Both the position numbers and the translations under genes were made by a program. Shown here in pieces: positions 52,195 to 61,647 of a stretch of DNA of 64,000 bases. A model generated the notes under the pieces. The model was not told the origin of the DNA. It saw only the letters and a list, made by a program, of their open reading frames with translations, and ran no database searches. Source of the stretch: Cryobacterium sp. PH31-L1 (GTDB lineage Bacteria > Actinomycetota > Actinomycetes > Actinomycetales > Microbacteriaceae); contig NZ_JASISM010000003.1 in the NCBI RefSeq assembly GCF_030063145.1, positions 1 to 64,000 on the forward strand, in the 5' to 3' direction. How positions within the stretch are numbered: the first letter of the stretch is position 1; each line of letters begins with the position of its first letter.

Positions 52195-53397
52195 TCAGCC
52201 GAGGGTCGCGGGCGGCTGCGGGGCGAGGCCCACGCGCGGGTGGCGGGCCGTCGCGGCCAGGGCGAGGGCGGCATCCGCTTGGGCGAGCGGAAAAGTCGTT
52301 CCGACCAGTGCCGAGAACGGATGCCGGTGCCAGGCTCTCCCGAGATAGGTCACCGCCTGCGACAGGTCACCCGGCGTGTAGTTGTGCACGCCGCGCACGG
52401 TGACCAGGCGGCGCACGATCGACTCCGGGTCGAGCAGAACCGGGTCACCGGGCGAGACGCTGCCGACGAGCACGACCACTCCGCCGACGCCGATCAGGTC
52501 CAGCGCAGTTTGCACGGCCGGTCGGGCGCCGCTCAGCTCCACGGCGATCGTCGGTTCGGCGGCGCCGGCATCCGCGAGCGCGGCGAGCAAACTCGCCACC
52601 CCGGTCGGCGACTCCCGCGGCGCGCCCGGGTCGGCGACTGCGGCGGCCCCGAAGGCGAGCGCGAGCTGACGCCGGGCGGGGTCCGGGTCGCTGACCACCA
52701 CGAGGGCGCCGGCATCCGTCGCCATCGCGCAGGCCGTCACTCCGAGCATCCCGGCACCGGTGACCAGCACGGTCGCCCCGGCCAGCGGCACGAGAGCGGA
52801 TGCCGCCCCCAGCGCCGCTACCACCGTCGCGGTCGCGCAGGACGCCGGCGCCAGAACCGTGGCCGGAACCTGTTCGTCGACGACCACTACCGCAGTTCCG
52901 GCTCGCACCTGCACGTGGGTGGCGAAGCCGCCGCTGAGTTCCCAGCCGCGTTGCATCCGTTCGTGGCCGTATTTCACCAGCTCGAGGCACTTCTGGGGCA
53001 GGCCGCGGCGGCAGCGCGGGCAGGTTCCGCAGCTCACGGTTACCGACCAGACCACTCGCTGCCCGACCCGCAGCGGCATTCCATTTGCGGCATATGACTG
53101 CTCCGTGACCGCGACAATGCGACCGACCTGCTCGTGCCCGAGCACGAGCGGCTTCGCAGCGAGGCGGTGGCCGAGCGCCGTGTGCACGTCGGAGCCGCAG
53201 ATCGTGGCCAATTCCAGCTCCACCAGCACGTCACCGGGCCTAAGCAGCACGCCGGGCACCGCTACGCGGTCCAACGGCAGGCCGACGCCCGACCAGACCA
53301 TGGCCTCGGCGGCGCGCGGCAACACGACCTCCCGGCCGACTCCGAGGGTGAGGGCCGGCAGCGTCACCGGTGCAGCGATTGGATCGTGTTCGGGCAT
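52195..53397 (-). CDS. Zinc-binding alcohol dehydrogenase of phosphonate clusters (HpnZ-like)
   Basis: A 400-residue medium-chain dehydrogenase. Catalytic zinc residues are in CGSDVHTALGH and LGHEQVGR; the structural zinc site is the four-cysteine block CGTCPRCRRGLPQKC; the NAD(P) site is VTGAGMLGVTA. As the last gene of the phosphonate operon it matches the phosphonate-associated alcohol dehydrogenase group (TIGR03366, HpnZ). A likely role is to reduce or oxidise the aldehyde or alcohol produced by the phosphonatase step; the exact substrate is not known. It starts 2 bp after the hydrolase stop codon. The repeat at 52091 lies beyond it. Confidence 0.85.
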   Translation of the reverse strand: MPEHDPIAAPVTLPALTLGVGREVVLPRAAEAMVWSGVGLPLDRVAVPGVLLRPGDVLVELELATICGSDVHTALGHRLAAKPLVLGHEQVGRIVAVTEQSYAANGMPLRVGQRVVWSVTVSCGTCPRCRRGLPQKCLELVKYGHERMQRGWELSGGFATHVQVRAGTAVVVVDEQVPATVLAPASCATATVVAALGAASALVPLAGATVLVTGAGMLGVTACAMATDAGALVVVSDPDPARRQLALAFGAAAVADPGAPRESPTGVASLLAALADAGAAEPTIAVELSGARPAVQTALDLIGVGGVVVLVGSVSPGDPVLLDPESIVRRLVTVRGVHNYTPGDLSQAVTYLGRAWHRHPFSALVGTTFPLAQADAALALAATARHPRVGLAPQPPATLG

Positions 53398-53399
53398 AG

Positions 53400-54146
53400 C
53401 TACTCGATCGTTTCCTCACGCAGGCCGAGCAGTTCGGCCAGGTCAGCGACGCTCGTGACGACGACATCAGCCCCGGCGTCCTCGAGGGTGTCGGTGTCGT
53501 GCGTGCCGGTCAGCACGCCCACGACCAGTCCGGCGCCAGCGCTCAGACCGGAGAGCATGTCGCTGGCCGTGTCGCCGACGACGACCATGGCCGCGACGCT
53601 CGATGCGCCGGTGCGGAGCAGCGCCGTGAGCGGCAGGTCGGGGTAGGGGCGGCCACGGCCGGCTTCGGCCGGGCAGAGGCTCACGTCGATGAGGTCGCTC
53701 CAACCGAGCGCATCGATGAGTGTGTCCTGCGTCGTACGGGAGAAGCCGGTGACGAGGGCCACCTTCACGCCGGCCTCCCGCAGTTCCTGGAACAGGTCGG
53801 CCGCGCCAGGGATCGCGGTCACTCCGACCTGTTCAACGAGTTCGCCGTAGGCGGTTTCGAAGGCGGCCGTCGCCGCGACCGCCGCTTCTTCGGAGTCGGT
53901 CAGCTCGCGAAAGACGTCGAGCTTGGACTGCCCCATGGTTTCTCGCACGAAAGCGACGGCTTCCTCGAGGTCGTCGGCGTTGTCGACCAGGCCGCTGCGC
54001 TCGGCGGCGAGAACGAACGCCCGCTCGACCAGTCCGTCGTCGCTCACGGTGGTCCCGGCCATGTCGAAGACGACGAGCTCAACGTCCACGTCGTCGGTAT
54101 CGAAATCATCAAGGTCAAGGTCAAGATCAACGGGTGCGGTGCTCAT
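53400..54146 (-). CDS. Phosphonatase-like HAD hydrolase
   Basis: A 248-residue HAD hydrolase with the nucleophile Asp28 in FDMAGTTV. Lys75 in MGQSKLDVFR aligns with the Schiff-base lysine of phosphonoacetaldehyde hydrolase (PhnX), and GDTASDM provides the metal-binding end of the site. The block VTGFSRTTQDTLI is also PhnX-like. This supports carbon-phosphorus bond cleavage of phosphonoacetaldehyde or a close analogue; it matches the phosphonatase-like group (TIGR03351). The first 22 residues are an odd acidic repeat (DLDLDLDDF) not found in PhnX. ATG 54146 overlaps the stop of the FAD oxidoreductase gene and has AAAGG upstream. Confidence 0.87.
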   Translation of the reverse strand: MSTAPVDLDLDLDDFDTDDVDVELVVFDMAGTTVSDDGLVERAFVLAAERSGLVDNADDLEEAVAFVRETMGQSKLDVFRELTDSEEAAVAATAAFETAYGELVEQVGVTAIPGAADLFQELREAGVKVALVTGFSRTTQDTLIDALGWSDLIDVSLCPAEAGRGRPYPDLPLTALLRTGASSVAAMVVVGDTASDMLSGLSAGAGLVVGVLTGTHDTDTLEDAGADVVVTSVADLAELLGLREETIE

Positions 54147-55312
54147 GGGGTGCCTTTCAGGGTGAGTGAGGGAATGGCGAAATTGCAGGCGGTCGAGATG
54201 ACGTGTTCGGCGAGACCGAGCCCGGTGGTCATGCCGATTCCGGTGGTGGCCGCTACGAGGTACACACCGGCTTCGGGCTGGTCGATGAGAAAGTCGGCAC
54301 GCCCGGAGGCATAGATGCCCTGCCACCGTTCGAGCACCCGCGGGCGCGGCACGCCGAACAATTCGGAGGTGAGCTGCAGCAGCTGTGCGAACGCATTCTC
54401 ATTCTGGAATGCGGAGACGCATGCGCCGCGGTAGTGGGTGTCCCCCACGATCAGCGAGCCGTCCTGCAGCTGGGTGTACATCTGGTTGAGGTCCAGTTCG
54501 GCCAGCAGCGGATACTCCCGCCGTAGCCGTTCGCCCAGAGTGGCTGCCGCCGGAAGGTTGGAAAATGCTCCGTAGCGCAGCAGCGACCAGCCGGTCAGCA
54601 CCGGCGCGGGCAGCGGCACGCGCAGGCCAGCGTCGACGCGGAGCATGTCCAGGCCGCAGCGCACAATGCCGTCGCGCTCGGCGATCTCCGGGTAGAGCTG
54701 GTCGATGTCCTGGTTGACCGCCACGATGACCGTTCCGGAGTCTATCGGCCCGCGAGTGGTCGTGACCCGGCCTGGCCGTACGGCCGTGACCGCGGTGCGG
54801 TCGCGAAAGTCGACACCCCGGCTGGCCAGGTATGCGGCCAGACCGGCGGCGGCCTGGCGCGGATTGACTTGCAGGTCCCAGGGCAGGTGCGCGCCGCCCA
54901 CCGCGGTGCCGTCGGCGAGCGGCAGACGCTCCGACACCTCGGCGGCGCCCAGCAGCACGACGTCGGGCGCGCCGACGCCGAAGACTGACTCGGCTCCGCG
55001 CTGCGCCGCCAGCTCCCGCAGCACTTCCAATTCGTCCTCGTGCCGGGCGATCACCACCGTGCCCGACTCGCGCAGCCAGACACCGGCATCCGCCTGCAGC
55101 CGCAGCCAGAGCGGGCGGGACCGCAGGGCGAATTCCCGGGCCGGACCGCTTTGCGGGGTGAAACACAGGTGGCCGAAATTGCGAACGGATGCCCCGCCGA
55201 TGGCCGCCGCGCGGTCCACGACGGCGACGGAGAGGCCCCGGTCGCTGGCGGCGAGCGCGTGCCCGAGGCCCACGATGCCGCTGCCGACGACGACCACGTC
55301 GAAGCGGGTCAT
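54143..55312 (-). CDS. FAD-dependent amine oxidoreductase of phosphonate clusters (HpnW-like)
   Basis: This 389-residue flavoprotein of the DAO/glycine oxidase family has the FAD motif VVVVGSGIVGLGHALAASDRG near residues 5-25 and a C-terminal ATTGIGMTTGLGLAEHV block. Members of this group (TIGR03364) sit with phosphonatase-type genes. Related enzymes were recently reported to act on N-methylated 2-aminoethylphosphonate and yield phosphonoacetaldehyde; I apply that by analogy only. ATG 55312 (MTRFDVVVVG) overlaps the phnE stop codon as ATGA. The product would feed the downstream hydrolase. Confidence 0.86.
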   Translation of the reverse strand: MTRFDVVVVGSGIVGLGHALAASDRGLSVAVVDRAAAIGGASVRNFGHLCFTPQSGPAREFALRSRPLWLRLQADAGVWLRESGTVVIARHEDELEVLRELAAQRGAESVFGVGAPDVVLLGAAEVSERLPLADGTAVGGAHLPWDLQVNPRQAAAGLAAYLASRGVDFRDRTAVTAVRPGRVTTTRGPIDSGTVIVAVNQDIDQLYPEIAERDGIVRCGLDMLRVDAGLRVPLPAPVLTGWSLLRYGAFSNLPAAATLGERLRREYPLLAELDLNQMYTQLQDGSLIVGDTHYRGACVSAFQNENAFAQLLQLTSELFGVPRPRVLERWQGIYASGRADFLIDQPEAGVYLVAATTGIGMTTGLGLAEHVISTACNFAIPSLTLKGTP

Positions 55313-57009
55313 CGGAACACCCGCCGCATCCACATTGCCAGGCCTTCGACCGCAACCACCGTCACGAGAATCATGAGCACGATCGTGGTGACCAAGTCAT
55401 AGCGCGACCCCTGGCCGGCGTTCAGCAGGTAGTAGCCGACCCCGCCGCCGCCGACCAGGCCGAGAATGGTGGCCGCCCGAATATTGGTGTCGAGCATGTA
55501 GAAACTGTGTCCGATCAACGCTTTCATTCCTTGGGGAGCCGTGGCGCCGGCGTAGACCTGCAGCCTCGTTGCGCCGGCCGCCCGGAGGGCCTGTTCCGGC
55601 CCGCGCTTGACCTCTTCGAGTGAGTCGGCGAGCAGCTTTCCGAGCAGGCCGATGCCACCGATAGAGAGGGCGATGGTGCCGGCCTGGGTGCCCAGACCAG
55701 TGACGACGATGAGCACGATGGCCAGGATGATCTCCGGAATGCCGCGGATCGTCACGAGCACCAGCCGAAAGCCGGCCCGTACGCGCGGCGACGGGGCGAC
55801 GTTGCGGGCGGCGAGCGATCCGATCACGATCGACGCGACGATCGTGAGAATCGTTGCGGCCAGGGCAATCGCGATGGTTTCGCCCATCGCCGCGAGCATG
55901 ACCGGGGCGTCATAGTTTCCGAAGCTCGGCGGCCAGAATTTGGCGGCGGTCTCGGGCAGGTACGACCAGACGGTGAGAAAGTCGCCCCACTTTATGTCGC
56001 AGATCCAGACGCTGCCGATCACGATCAACGCAGCGAGCACGCCCCAGACCGCGTTGCGCAAGCGGGCGTAGGTCCAGGGGCGGCGCGAGGCATCCGCTGT
56101 CTGGCCGGTCATACCGAGGCGTCGCAGCAGCCGGTCTCCGATCCCCTGACGGGTGGGCGCGAGGCCGAGCATGACGGTGCGCACGGCGCTCGACACGATT
56201 TCCATCACCACGCAGAGCGCGAAAATGACCAGCGCGATGCCGAGCCCGAGCGAGTAGTTGAGCGATTTGAAGGCGTAGGACATCTCGAGACCGAGTCCGG
56301 CGACCCCGACGTAGCCGAGGATGACCGAACCGCGCAGGTTGATATCGTTGCGGTGCAGCACGGTCGCCACCCACGACGGCAGCACCTGCGGCAGCACGCC
56401 GGAGAAGAATTCCTGCACCCGCGTGCCTCCGGCGGCCCGAATCGCCAGCCGGGGGCCCTCGTCGATCTGCTCGATCGCGTCGGCGAACATCTTGCTGATC
56501 ATTCCGATCGAGTGGATGCCGATGGCCAGGATTCCGGGCAGCGTACCGAGCGAGAACATCAACACGAACACCATCGCGAGCACGACATCGGGCACCGCCC
56601 GGGTCAGCACGCCGAGAAAGCGAGCGACGGCCATCCACCCGCGACCGGGTGAGGTATTCGCGGCGGCGAGCCACGCCAGCGGCACCGAGAAGAACGCGGC
56701 GAACAGGGTACCGAGCAGCACGAGCCCCACCGTGAGGGCGGTCAGGTAGAGCAGCTCGCCCGGCGCTGGGAAGCTGATGACTCCCACGCGATCGAAGAAT
56801 CGAGTGGCGTTCGACCAGCTCGCCACCATCTGCGGCAGCGAGATATCCACGCTGATCAGTGACAGAACGGATGCCGCCACCAGCGCAACCAGCGTGAGCC
56901 CGGCCGCGATCTTCTCCGGTTGAACGCGGCGTTGCGGTGCTGGGATGACGGCATCCGCTTGGTCGGCGTGGGGGCGTTCGAGCGTGAGCGTCACCGGCGG
57001 TTGTCCCAT
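55309..57009 (-). CDS. phnE: Phosphonate ABC transporter permease, fused PhnE1-PhnE2
   Basis: A 566-residue protein made of two PhnE permease units in one chain (about 30-290 and 310-566). Each half has its own set of about six helices and its own EAA-type loop: EQIDEGPRLAIRAAGGTRVQEFF in the first and EEVKRGPEQALRAAGATRLQVYAG in the second. Most phosphonate transporters use two copies of a 260-residue PhnE or two separate genes. Its start overlaps the end of phnC by 19 bp, so all parts are translationally linked. Confidence 0.92.
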   Translation of the reverse strand: MGQPPVTLTLERPHADQADAVIPAPQRRVQPEKIAAGLTLVALVAASVLSLISVDISLPQMVASWSNATRFFDRVGVISFPAPGELLYLTALTVGLVLLGTLFAAFFSVPLAWLAAANTSPGRGWMAVARFLGVLTRAVPDVVLAMVFVLMFSLGTLPGILAIGIHSIGMISKMFADAIEQIDEGPRLAIRAAGGTRVQEFFSGVLPQVLPSWVATVLHRNDINLRGSVILGYVGVAGLGLEMSYAFKSLNYSLGLGIALVIFALCVVMEIVSSAVRTVMLGLAPTRQGIGDRLLRRLGMTGQTADASRRPWTYARLRNAVWGVLAALIVIGSVWICDIKWGDFLTVWSYLPETAAKFWPPSFGNYDAPVMLAAMGETIAIALAATILTIVASIVIGSLAARNVAPSPRVRAGFRLVLVTIRGIPEIILAIVLIVVTGLGTQAGTIALSIGGIGLLGKLLADSLEEVKRGPEQALRAAGATRLQVYAGATAPQGMKALIGHSFYMLDTNIRAATILGLVGGGGVGYYLLNAGQGSRYDLVTTIVLMILVTVVAVEGLAMWMRRVFR

Positions 57010-57920
57010 GCCGAGCTGGAGGTCGCCAGATCGAGCTCGCTCTGTTCGTCGGGCTCGCCCGCTTCACCGGTGCCCAGCTCGGTGCCCAGCTCGGTCTCGA
57101 TCGCGTCGAGCTCACCGGTCGAGGTGGTGACGCGGCCGTAGATCTCCATCACATTCTGCTTCGAGAGCCCCTGCGTGGCGGTGTCGAGCACCACCTGGCC
57201 GTGGCGCAGGCCGACAATGCGATCGCCCCAGGACAGGGCCAGATCAACCTGGTGCAGACTGCACACCACGGTGAGACCACTGTCAATGGCGATCTCCCGG
57301 ATCAGTGCCATGACCTGCGCGCTCGACTCCGGGTCGAGCGAGGCGACCGGTTCGTCGGCGAGCAGAATGCGTGGGTTTTGCATGAGCGCTCTTGCGATGC
57401 CGACCCGCTGCTGCTGGCCGCCCGAGAGAGTGTCGGCGCGCTGGTAGGCCTGGGCGAGCAGTCCCACCCGGTCGAGGTGGCCGAGCGCGGCCAGCTTGAG
57501 CTCGCGGCGGTACCCCCACAGGCCCAGTCTCGGCCCGCGCACCCGGAACAGGGCACCGGTCAGCACATTTTCGAGCACGGTGAGCGATCCGACCAGTTCG
57601 AACTGCTGAAAGACGAAACCGACCTGACCGCGCAGCGCGCGTAGCGGCCGTCCCTTCAGGCCCGATAGCGGAGCGCCGAGCACGGTCACAGTGCCGGAGT
57701 CGGGCCGGTCGAGGCCGTCGAGGTGTCGCAGCAGGGTGGATTTGCCCGAACCGGACAACCCGAGTAATACGACAATTTCGCCGCGGGCCACCGTCAGCGA
57801 CAGGTCGCTGAGGGCCGTCGTCTCGCCGAAGGTTTTGGTGATTCCGCGCACGTCGATCACCGGTTCCGCTGCGGAGCCGGAACCGGTGGTAACGCTGGAG
57901 TTACTGGTTAGCCCTGGCAC
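56991..57920 (-). CDS. phnC: Phosphonate ABC transporter ATP-binding protein
   Basis: A 309-residue ABC ATPase. Walker A is GLSGSGKST (54-62), the Q loop FVFQQFELVGSLTVLENV, the signature LSGGQQQRVGIARAL, and Walker B ILLADEPVASLDPESS with the H loop VVCSLHQVDLA. The blocks TVLENVLTGAL and HLDRVGL are PhnC-type. The last 45 residues are an acidic, disordered extension. GTG 57920 overlaps the phnD end by 13 bp; no strong ribosome binding site is present. Confidence 0.92.
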   Translation of the reverse strand: MPGLTSNSSVTTGSGSAAEPVIDVRGITKTFGETTALSDLSLTVARGEIVVLLGLSGSGKSTLLRHLDGLDRPDSGTVTVLGAPLSGLKGRPLRALRGQVGFVFQQFELVGSLTVLENVLTGALFRVRGPRLGLWGYRRELKLAALGHLDRVGLLAQAYQRADTLSGGQQQRVGIARALMQNPRILLADEPVASLDPESSAQVMALIREIAIDSGLTVVCSLHQVDLALSWGDRIVGLRHGQVVLDTATQGLSKQNVMEIYGRVTTSTGELDAIETELGTELGTGEAGEPDEQSELDLATSSSAWDNRR

Positions 57921-58861
57921 TGCGATGCCGACGTCTTCACGCAGATGTCGCGAATTGTGTCGTAGTACTTGTCATCGACCGGCTCGGTCGCGTAGAAGGT
58001 GTCGCGAAAGGCCTGGGTGTCGGCGCTCGTCACGCCGGAGGCGATGATGTCGTCGATGGTGACCTGGCCGAGCACCTCGGTGAGCTGGGTCTTCAGTTCG
58101 GCCGGCAGAGTGTCGGAGACGACGATCGGTGCCCCGGGAACCATGGTCTCGGCGATGACCTTGACCTTGTCGCTCTTGGCGACCTCACTGTCCTCGGCGA
58201 AACCGACCTCACACTCCTTGCCCTCGCCGACCTTCTGCACGCTCACGTCGTGCTTGCCGGCGAACACCGGGGTGACGTCGGAGACCGGGTCGACGCCGGC
58301 TTCGAGCAGGTTGTAGGAGGGGAACAGGTATCCGCTCGTCGATGACGGGTCGACGAAGCAGACCTTCTTGCCCACGAACTCGTCCAGCGAGGTGATGGCG
58401 CTGTCTGCCGGAACGATCGCTTGCGAGTAGTACCCGGGCACCTCGCCCTCGGTCGTGACGATCGAGGAGATCGGGGTGATAGCCGCACCGCTGTTGGTCG
58501 CGGTGATGTAGGTGAAGCCGGAAAACGAGGCCACGTCGATCTTGCCGGCGATTGCCGCTTCGATCAGGGCGGCGTAATCGGTCGACTCGTGGTATTCCAC
58601 GGTCTTGCCGGTCTCCTGCTCGATGTAGTCCATCAGCGGCTGGTAGTTGGTCTGGGTGTCGACCGAGTCGGGAACCACACCGAACACGAGGGTGTTCTCA
58701 TCGGCGGCGTAGCTGACGCCGTCGGTGCCGGTACCGGCCGCGTCGGCGGTGTCCGCCGAGCACGAGGCCAGGCTCAGGGTGAGCAGAACGGCGGCGCCGG
58801 CGGCGAAGGCCGTCTTGGCGCCGAGAGAAGTGGTCCGTGAAAAAGCGCTGTGGATTGCCAC
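57908..58861 (-). CDS. phnD: Phosphonate ABC transporter substrate-binding lipoprotein
   Basis: A 317-residue secreted binding protein with a lipobox (LASC, lipidated Cys34). The mature part has the PhnD-type blocks LVFGVVPDSVDTQTNYQPLMDYI, DVASFSGFTYI, KKVCFVDPSSTSGYLFPSYNLLEAG and KVIAETMVPGAPIVVSD; two of the family binding-site segments (SSTSG, and the Tyr/Asp-rich first strand) are visible. The family takes up phosphonates, phosphite or similar compounds. GTG 58861 is chosen because AGGAAGG lies 6 nt upstream. It is the first gene of the six-gene operon. Confidence 0.92.
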   Translation of the reverse strand: MAIHSAFSRTTSLGAKTAFAAGAAVLLTLSLASCSADTADAAGTGTDGVSYAADENTLVFGVVPDSVDTQTNYQPLMDYIEQETGKTVEYHESTDYAALIEAAIAGKIDVASFSGFTYITATNSGAAITPISSIVTTEGEVPGYYSQAIVPADSAITSLDEFVGKKVCFVDPSSTSGYLFPSYNLLEAGVDPVSDVTPVFAGKHDVSVQKVGEGKECEVGFAEDSEVAKSDKVKVIAETMVPGAPIVVSDTLPAELKTQLTEVLGQVTIDDIIASGVTSADTQAFRDTFYATEPVDDKYYDTIRDICVKTSASQCQG

Positions 58862-58934
58862 GTGAAACCTTCCTGAGTCGAGGGCATTACGTGGAGCCAC
58901 GCTAGGCAGGCCACGCCAACAGCACGGGAGCCCC

Positions 58935-58953
58935 GGGTAACCGGCAGGTGAAC
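58935..58953 (-). promoter_or_regulatory. Possible PHO-box-like repeat upstream of phnD
   Basis: On the minus strand GTTCACC is followed, 12 nt from its start, by GTTACCC. PhoP sites in Streptomyces are direct GTTCACC-type repeats 11 bp apart, so this is only a partial match. It would make the operon responsive to phosphate starvation. Confidence 0.3.
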
Positions 58954-59058
58954 GCGCCGTGGCAAATGCGGGCGCGGGCCACTCGGGTCACATGCACAGT
59001 TTCGCGTCAGCCCCGAGCGGTACCGTGTGCATGCCACACCGATCAAAGGAGATCCCCC

Positions 59059-60651
59059 GTGTTCACGAGCCCCTACGCTCCCGTTGAGATTCCCTCGCAG
59101 AGTATTTTCGACTATCTGTTCGGTGACCTGAGCGAGGCCGAGCTGGATCGCACCGCCGTCATCGACGGTGCCAGCGGGGCCGCTCTCAGCTACCGCACCC
59201 TGGTCGATCAGATCACCCGGGTGGCCGGCGCTCTCGCCGCCGACGGCGTCGGGCCCGGCACTGTCGTGGGTCTGCTCTGCCCGAACACGCCGGAATTCAC
59301 GGCCATCTTCCACGGCATTCTGCGCTCGGGAGCCACGGTCACGACCATCAATTCGCTCTACACTCCCGACGACATCCAGCGCCAGCTCCACGATTCCGGT
59401 GCGACCTGGCTGGTGACCGTCACCCCGCTGCTGGCCGGCGCCAAGGCGGCAGCCCACGCGGCAGGCATCTCCGACGAGCAGATCGTCGTGATCGACGGAG
59501 AGCCCGGACATCCGTCACTGGCCGATTTATTGAAAGCGGATGCCGCCCCGCCCGTCATCAGCATCGATCCCGCCACGCACGTGGCCGTGCTCCCCTACTC
59601 TTCGGGCACGACGGCGGCGCCGAAGGGCGTCATGCTCAGCCACCGCAACCTCGTGGCGAACGTGCAGCAGGCCCGCGATCTGATCGGGGTTGTTCCGGAC
59701 GACAAGGTGCTCGCGCTGCTGCCGTTCTACCACATCTACGGAATGACGGTGCTGCTGAACCTCGCCTTCAAACAGCGGGCTTCCCTCGTCACCATGGCCA
59801 AGTTCGACTTCGTCGAGTTTCTTCGCATGATCCAGGATCACCGCTGCAGCTACGTCTTCATCGCGCCGCCGATTGCGGTGGCCGTGGCGAAGCATCCGCT
59901 GGTAGAGAAGTACGACCTGTCGAGCGTGCACACGATTCTGTCGGGGGCCGCGCCGCTCGACGGCGCTCTCGCCGCGGCCGTCGCCACCCGGCTGGACTGC
60001 CGCATTCTGCAGGGCTACGGGATGACCGAGGTCAGCCCGGTCAGCCACCTCATTCCGATCGATGCCCCGCACCTCGCGCGCGCCTCGGTCGGGGTGACCG
60101 TGCCGAACATGGACTGCAAGCTCGTGTCGACCGAAACCGGCGAAGAGATCGAGATCCCCGAAGACGGTGTCAGCGAGCCCGGCGAGCTGCTGGTGCGCGG
60201 CCCGAACGTGATGCTCGGCTACCTGAACAACGAGAAAGCCACCCGCGAGACCATCGACGCCGACGGATTTCTGCACACCGGCGACATCGCCACGGTGAGC
60301 GCGCTCGGCGAGGTGACCATCGTCGACCGCAGCAAGGAGCTGATCAAGTACAAGGGCTACCAGATCGCGCCGGCCGAGCTGGAGGCGCTGCTGCTGACGC
60401 ACCCGCAGATCGCAGACGCGGCGGTGATCGGTGCAGCGGATGCCGACGGCCAGGAGATCCCGAAAGCCTTCGTCGTCGCCGTGGCTGAGTCGGCGGTCAC
60501 CGCCGAGGAGGTCATGGCGTACGTCGCCGAGCGGGTCGCCCCGCACAAGAAGGTGCGCGCAGTGGAGTTCATCGACGCGATCCCGAAGTCGGCGTCCGGC
60601 AAGATCTTGCGGAAGGACCTGCGCGCCAGGGAGAAGGCTGCCGCGGTGTAG
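59059..60651 (+). CDS. Acyl-CoA synthetase, 4-coumarate-CoA ligase-like
   Basis: A 530-residue AMP-forming ligase. Motifs in order: the P-loop-like SSGTTAAPKGVMLSHRN, the ACS block GYGMTEVSPVSH, HTGDIATVS, the hinge region VDRSKELIKYKGYQIAP and the C-terminal catalytic Lys in PKSASGKILRKD. The overall pattern follows plant-type 4-coumarate-CoA ligases rather than acetyl-CoA synthetase, so the acid may be an aromatic or medium-chain fatty acid; it cannot be fixed here. GTG 59059 has AAAGGAG 8 nt upstream. It is divergent from phnD across 197 bp and is monocistronic. Confidence 0.88.
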   Translation: MFTSPYAPVEIPSQSIFDYLFGDLSEAELDRTAVIDGASGAALSYRTLVDQITRVAGALAADGVGPGTVVGLLCPNTPEFTAIFHGILRSGATVTTINSLYTPDDIQRQLHDSGATWLVTVTPLLAGAKAAAHAAGISDEQIVVIDGEPGHPSLADLLKADAAPPVISIDPATHVAVLPYSSGTTAAPKGVMLSHRNLVANVQQARDLIGVVPDDKVLALLPFYHIYGMTVLLNLAFKQRASLVTMAKFDFVEFLRMIQDHRCSYVFIAPPIAVAVAKHPLVEKYDLSSVHTILSGAAPLDGALAAAVATRLDCRILQGYGMTEVSPVSHLIPIDAPHLARASVGVTVPNMDCKLVSTETGEEIEIPEDGVSEPGELLVRGPNVMLGYLNNEKATRETIDADGFLHTGDIATVSALGEVTIVDRSKELIKYKGYQIAPAELEALLLTHPQIADAAVIGAADADGQEIPKAFVVAVAESAVTAEEVMAYVAERVAPHKKVRAVEFIDAIPKSASGKILRKDLRAREKAAAV

Positions 60652-60795
60652 CGGTTCGGGCGAGTCAGTCACCCGCTCCCGGGCATCCGGTCCCATGTCG
60701 AACATGCGCGCGGCGAGGTTCCTCACTTCGACCTGACTTGCCCTCTCAGTGAGGGCTACAGTGAAGGCGCAGTGAAGACGAGTCAGGGGTCACTG

Positions 60796-61641
60796 TCACT
60801 TCTCATCTTTCGGAGGCAATGCCTTGAGATTCACGACGGCCTGCATCGGGGCGTGGTCCGAGGGCCAGCCGCCCTCATAGCGCTTCACGTTTATGGCGGC
60901 TTTCAGCACGGGGACGCCGGGCGTGACGAGGAGCCAGTCGATGCGTTTGAGATTGCGCTGCGGCGGGCGATAGTTCAAAAACGTTCCCCACTCTTCGGTG
61001 ACGCGTTCGTCTGCTGTGTTCCAGGAATCCAGAAGCAGGCCCAGGCCGGTGAGGCGGTCATAGGGGGCGGTATTCGCATCCGTGTTGAAGTCGCCCGTCA
61101 CGATCGTGGACAGCGGCGACGCTGACACGATGCGTCGAAGCACGTCGGCGGATCGCAGCCGCGAGGTACGGGAGCGGTGGTCGAAGTGGGTGTTCACGGC
61201 CTGAAAGTCGATGCCGGTGGCGATGTCGTGAAAGGACACGTCAACGACGACGCGCGGAACGCGGTTGCCCCACGCGGTCGAGCCGGGCCGCGACGGTGTG
61301 TCGGAGAGGGCCGTCTGCTTCCATTCGAGCACGCGCAGCCGACGGGAATCGTAGAAGATCGGGCAGCCTTCCCCACCCCTGTTCGTTTCCCGGCCATAGC
61401 CGATCGAACGGTATCGATCTCCGAGCGCGTGACGCACGAAGTTCGCCTGGTCGAACAGTGCTTCCTGCACGCCGATCAGTGCGGGCTGCTCGGCAGCAAG
61501 CAGACGTTTCAGTAGCGGCCGGCGATGCACCCACCGATCGGGGCTGCGCGGGTTGAGGTGTGGCATGCGTCGACGGATGTTGAAACTCATGACGTGCAGA
61601 TCCGGCGCGGCGACGGGGCCGATGAGTGCGCTGTCAGTCAT
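60796..61641 (-). CDS. Endonuclease/exonuclease/phosphatase (EEP) family protein
   Basis: The 281-residue protein has the EEP fold residues: SFNIRR at the first strand, VQEALFDQ with the metal-binding Glu, NTHFDHRS, VTGDFNTD with the catalytic Asp and Asn, and SDHAPMQA with the final Asp-His. It lacks a signal peptide. Such proteins hydrolyse phosphodiesters or phosphomonoesters of nucleic acids, lipids or inositol; the substrate is open. TAGGCT ends 6 nt before ATG 61641, so it is probably leaderless. The repeat at 61679-61751 lies just upstream. Confidence 0.85.
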   Translation of the reverse strand: MTDSALIGPVAAPDLHVMSFNIRRRMPHLNPRSPDRWVHRRPLLKRLLAAEQPALIGVQEALFDQANFVRHALGDRYRSIGYGRETNRGGEGCPIFYDSRRLRVLEWKQTALSDTPSRPGSTAWGNRVPRVVVDVSFHDIATGIDFQAVNTHFDHRSRTSRLRSADVLRRIVSASPLSTIVTGDFNTDANTAPYDRLTGLGLLLDSWNTADERVTEEWGTFLNYRPPQRNLKRIDWLLVTPGVPVLKAAINVKRYEGGWPSDHAPMQAVVNLKALPPKDEK

Positions 61642-61647
61642 GGGACC

